Source: Pseudomonadota bacterium | Lineage (GTDB): Bacteria; Pseudomonadota; Alphaproteobacteria; Rhizobiales; Hyphomicrobiaceae | Assembly (NCBI GenBank): GCA_021812845.1 | Contig: JAKAML010000062.1 | Coordinates: 1-7,235 of the forward strand | Reading direction: 5' to 3' | DNA: 7,235 nt | In this document: positions 5,628 to 7,235 of the stretch, piece after piece | How positions within the stretch are numbered: the stretch's first letter is position 1 | How the letters are laid out: each line of letters starts with the position of its first letter | The notes under the pieces: generated by a model | The model's database searches: none | The model's input: the letters and a program-made list of their open reading frames with translations, nothing else | Told to the model about the DNA's origin: nothing | Translations under genes and position numbers: made by a program

Positions 5628-6308
5628 ATGACCGACACCGACCCCTTCGAACGCCTGCTCACGGCCTTCCCGGCGCTGGCCGCCCTGGAGCGCGAGCATC
5701 TCGCATTCGCGAAGGCGTCGTTCGGCTATCCGGTGCTGGCGGAGGGGGACGTCGCCTATGTCGAGGGCGCGGAATGCCCGAACTATCTCTTGTGTCTCGG
5801 CGGACGAACGCGGGTGTTCAAGGCCTCGGCGGGCGGTCGCGAACTCCTGATCTACCGCGTCGCGACGGGTGGCACCTGTGTGCTCACGACCCAGTGCCTG
5901 CTGTCGGGCGGGACGTTCCCGGCGACCAGCGTCGCGGAGGCGGAGACACGGCTCGCGGCGCTCCCGGCCACGGCCTTCCGCCAGCTCATGGCACAGTCGG
6001 CGGCGTTCCGCACGTTCGCGCTCGACGACTACGGCCGGCTGCTCTCGAAGTTGTTCACGCTGCTCGACGAGGTCGCGTTCAGCCCGCTCGACCAGCGCCT
6101 CGCGCGGCGGCTGATGGCCCTCGCCGACGCCCACGGCGTGGTCTCGGCCACCCACCAGCAGATCGCCCAGGATCTCGGCACGGTGCGCGAGATGGTCAGC
6201 CGGCATCTCGGCGAATGGGAGCGCGCCGGACTGATCGAGACCGCGCGCGGGGTGGTCCGGATCCGCGACCGCGCGGCGCTGGCCCACGGCCGCCTGCCCG
6301 GACGCTGA
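5628..6308 (+). CDS. Crp/Fnr-family transcriptional regulator
   Basis: A 226-residue protein of typical Crp/Fnr length. Residues about 12-118 form the cyclic-nucleotide-binding-type beta-barrel, 120-150 the long dimer helix (FRTFALDDYGRLLSKLFTLLDE), and about 150-215 a winged helix-turn-helix with HQQIAQDLGTVREMVSRHL. The recognition helix has E-x-x-S-R (188-192), the FNR-type signature linked to TTGAT half-sites, rather than the RExxGR of CRP. The phosphate-binding GELG...RS element of CRP is replaced by GTCVLTTQCLL, so cAMP is an unlikely ligand. Cysteines 50, 56, 84 and 90 form two C-x5-C pairs in the sensor domain; the N-terminal FNR iron-sulfur cysteine cluster is absent. The effector is therefore unknown and could be redox, metal or a small molecule. 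Its ribosome site is weak (GAG at 5620-5622). It is divergent from the pentapeptide/channel pair and may regulate it. Confidence 0.9.
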   Translation: MTDTDPFERLLTAFPALAALEREHLAFAKASFGYPVLAEGDVAYVEGAECPNYLLCLGGRTRVFKASAGGRELLIYRVATGGTCVLTTQCLLSGGTFPATSVAEAETRLAALPATAFRQLMAQSAAFRTFALDDYGRLLSKLFTLLDEVAFSPLDQRLARRLMALADAHGVVSATHQQIAQDLGTVREMVSRHLGEWERAGLIETARGVVRIRDRAALAHGRLPGR

Positions 6309-6338
6309 CCGACGGGCGGGATCGCGGCCGCGGCGCTG

Positions 6339-7199
6339 TCATCGCACCAGCAGCAGCGGACACTCGAGCGCCATCGCGAGCGGCTTCAGGCCGCCCTCCG
6401 CGGGCACGACCAGCCCGCCGAACTGGGCAATCAGGAAGCCGCCGCCGAGCCGCCGCAGCCGCTCGGCGATCTCGTCCGTGCCGCGCACGGGCCGGGCCGG
6501 CTCGAGCCGGACGCGCGGGAACTCGCCGAGCACGAGCCGGGCCTGGTCCTCCATCCAGTCGAGCTCGCGCGGATCCTCGTGCACGATCACGAGGCGGATC
6601 TCGGACCGCGCGACCGCCGCCAGCCGCTCGGCGGCCCGGAGCATTGGCGGCAGACGGTCGATCTCCTCGACGGCGACGACCACGGGCCCGGCCATGCGCG
6701 CCGCGCGCGGGCCGGTGACGACGATGCCGGTGGCGGCGATCACGCTCGCGAACATCTCGGCGATGGAGAGCGCGTGGCGGGCGGTGAACGGCTCGGCGAG
6801 CGCCACCACGTTCCACGGACCGAGCTCGGCGCAGGTCCGCGACACGGCGCGCACCGGCTCGTCGCGCACCAGTCGCTCGCGCACCCGGACGCCGGCGCGC
6901 TGCGCCACCTGCCGGACGACGCGGCAGAGCGCGGACGCGGCAACGGCGATGTCGCGCTCCAGCGTCTCGGCGGAGAGCCGGCCGACGGCGCCGGAACGCT
7001 GGACCTCGCGGGCGAACGGGAACCGGGCGAGCTCGAACAACTGCTGGTCGGCGACCACGAGGCTCTCGATCTCCGACTGGAACGCCTGCGCCACGCGCAC
7101 AGCGGCCTCGAGCGCGATCGGGCTCGGGCGCGACGACGGGTCGAGCCGCAGCACGACGCGCCCGCGATCCTCCGTGGCCTCGGCGACGTGGGCGATCAT
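6339..7199 (-). CDS. Universal stress protein-like, tandem degenerate UspA domains
   Basis: A 286-residue soluble protein, about twice the length of a single UspA domain. The first half (about 13-163) begins with strand GRVVLRLD and helix ALEAAVRVAQAF, continues with a second strand ESLVVADQQLFELARFPFAREV, and ends in ATGIVVTG. The second half (about 170-286) repeats the plan with GPVVVAVEE, helix MLRAAERLAAVA, strand IRLVIVHED and the closing LAMALECPLLLVR. The alternation of short hydrophobic strands with Ala/Arg-rich helices fits the Usp alpha/beta fold. The ATP-binding G-x2-G-x9-G-(S/T) motif is not recognisable in either half, so nucleotide binding is doubtful. The assignment rests on fold-like pattern rather than a signature motif. 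The ATG at 7199 has AGGAG (7205-7209) 5 bases upstream. It is convergent with the Crp/Fnr gene, 30 bp apart, so the two are not co-transcribed. Confidence 0.65.
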   Translation of the reverse strand: MIAHVAEATEDRGRVVLRLDPSSRPSPIALEAAVRVAQAFQSEIESLVVADQQLFELARFPFAREVQRSGAVGRLSAETLERDIAVAASALCRVVRQVAQRAGVRVRERLVRDEPVRAVSRTCAELGPWNVVALAEPFTARHALSIAEMFASVIAATGIVVTGPRAARMAGPVVVAVEEIDRLPPMLRAAERLAAVARSEIRLVIVHEDPRELDWMEDQARLVLGEFPRVRLEPARPVRGTDEIAERLRRLGGGFLIAQFGGLVVPAEGGLKPLAMALECPLLLVR

Positions 7200-7235
7200 G
7201 CGCTCTCCTGCCCGCTGGTCCCGCCCTGCCGGTCG

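Noticed and set aside
6323..6332. CGCGGCCGCG palindrome in the 30-bp gap between convergent genes as a terminator
   Set aside because: It has no loop and no T-run on either side, and such 10-bp GC palindromes are common here.
5543..6718. Plus-strand open frame of 391 codons overlapping the Crp/Fnr gene and running into the Usp-like gene
   Set aside because: It is Arg/Pro/Ala-rich with no motifs and conflicts with the well-supported Crp/Fnr frame.

Overview
The window reads as chromosomal DNA of a GC-rich alphaproteobacterium, probably of the Hyphomicrobiales/Rhizobiales type. The pointers are the strong G/C bias at third codon positions, a PleC/DivJ-style histidine kinase C-terminus, an FNR-type Crp regulator, and a CTCTCCC...GGGAGAG palindrome of the kind scattered through intergenic DNA in this group. 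This placement is an inference from style, not from a database match. No IS element, CRISPR array, rRNA or complete tRNA was seen.

Layout, left to right: (1) the end of a sensor histidine kinase gene (1-345, +). (2) A 123-bp gap with a small hairpin, then a divergent DUF4147/MOFRL glycerate 2-kinase-like gene (469-1806, +). (3) A 249-bp convergent gap with a palindromic repeat element. (4) A minus-strand pair: a periplasmic pentapeptide-repeat protein (4551-5378) and, 185 bp downstream of it, a large membrane protein (2056-4365). (5) A 249-bp divergent promoter region, then a Crp/Fnr-family regulator (5628-6308, +). (6) Convergent with that, a two-domain universal-stress-like protein (6339-7199, -), whose ribosome binding site ends the window.

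The standout is the 769-residue protein at 2056-4365. It joins a type I periplasmic binding protein domain (Leu/Ile/Val-binding or ANF-receptor style) to a complete pentameric ligand-gated ion channel: an extracellular beta-sandwich with the YPFDSQ loop and four membrane helices M1-M4. It therefore looks like an ion channel carrying a second, nutrient-type ligand sensor, an arrangement reminiscent of the amino-terminal domain of animal glutamate receptors but built on a different channel. M2 has Glu at the -2' position and Leu at 9', which predicts a cation-selective pore with a hydrophobic gate.

The genes may work together as follows (inference only). The pentapeptide protein and the channel are both predicted to face the periplasm and may be co-transcribed. 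The divergent FNR-like regulator, with four cysteines in its sensor domain and no recognisable cAMP pocket, shares their upstream region and could control them. The kinase and glycerate kinase genes on the left have no evident link to this system.
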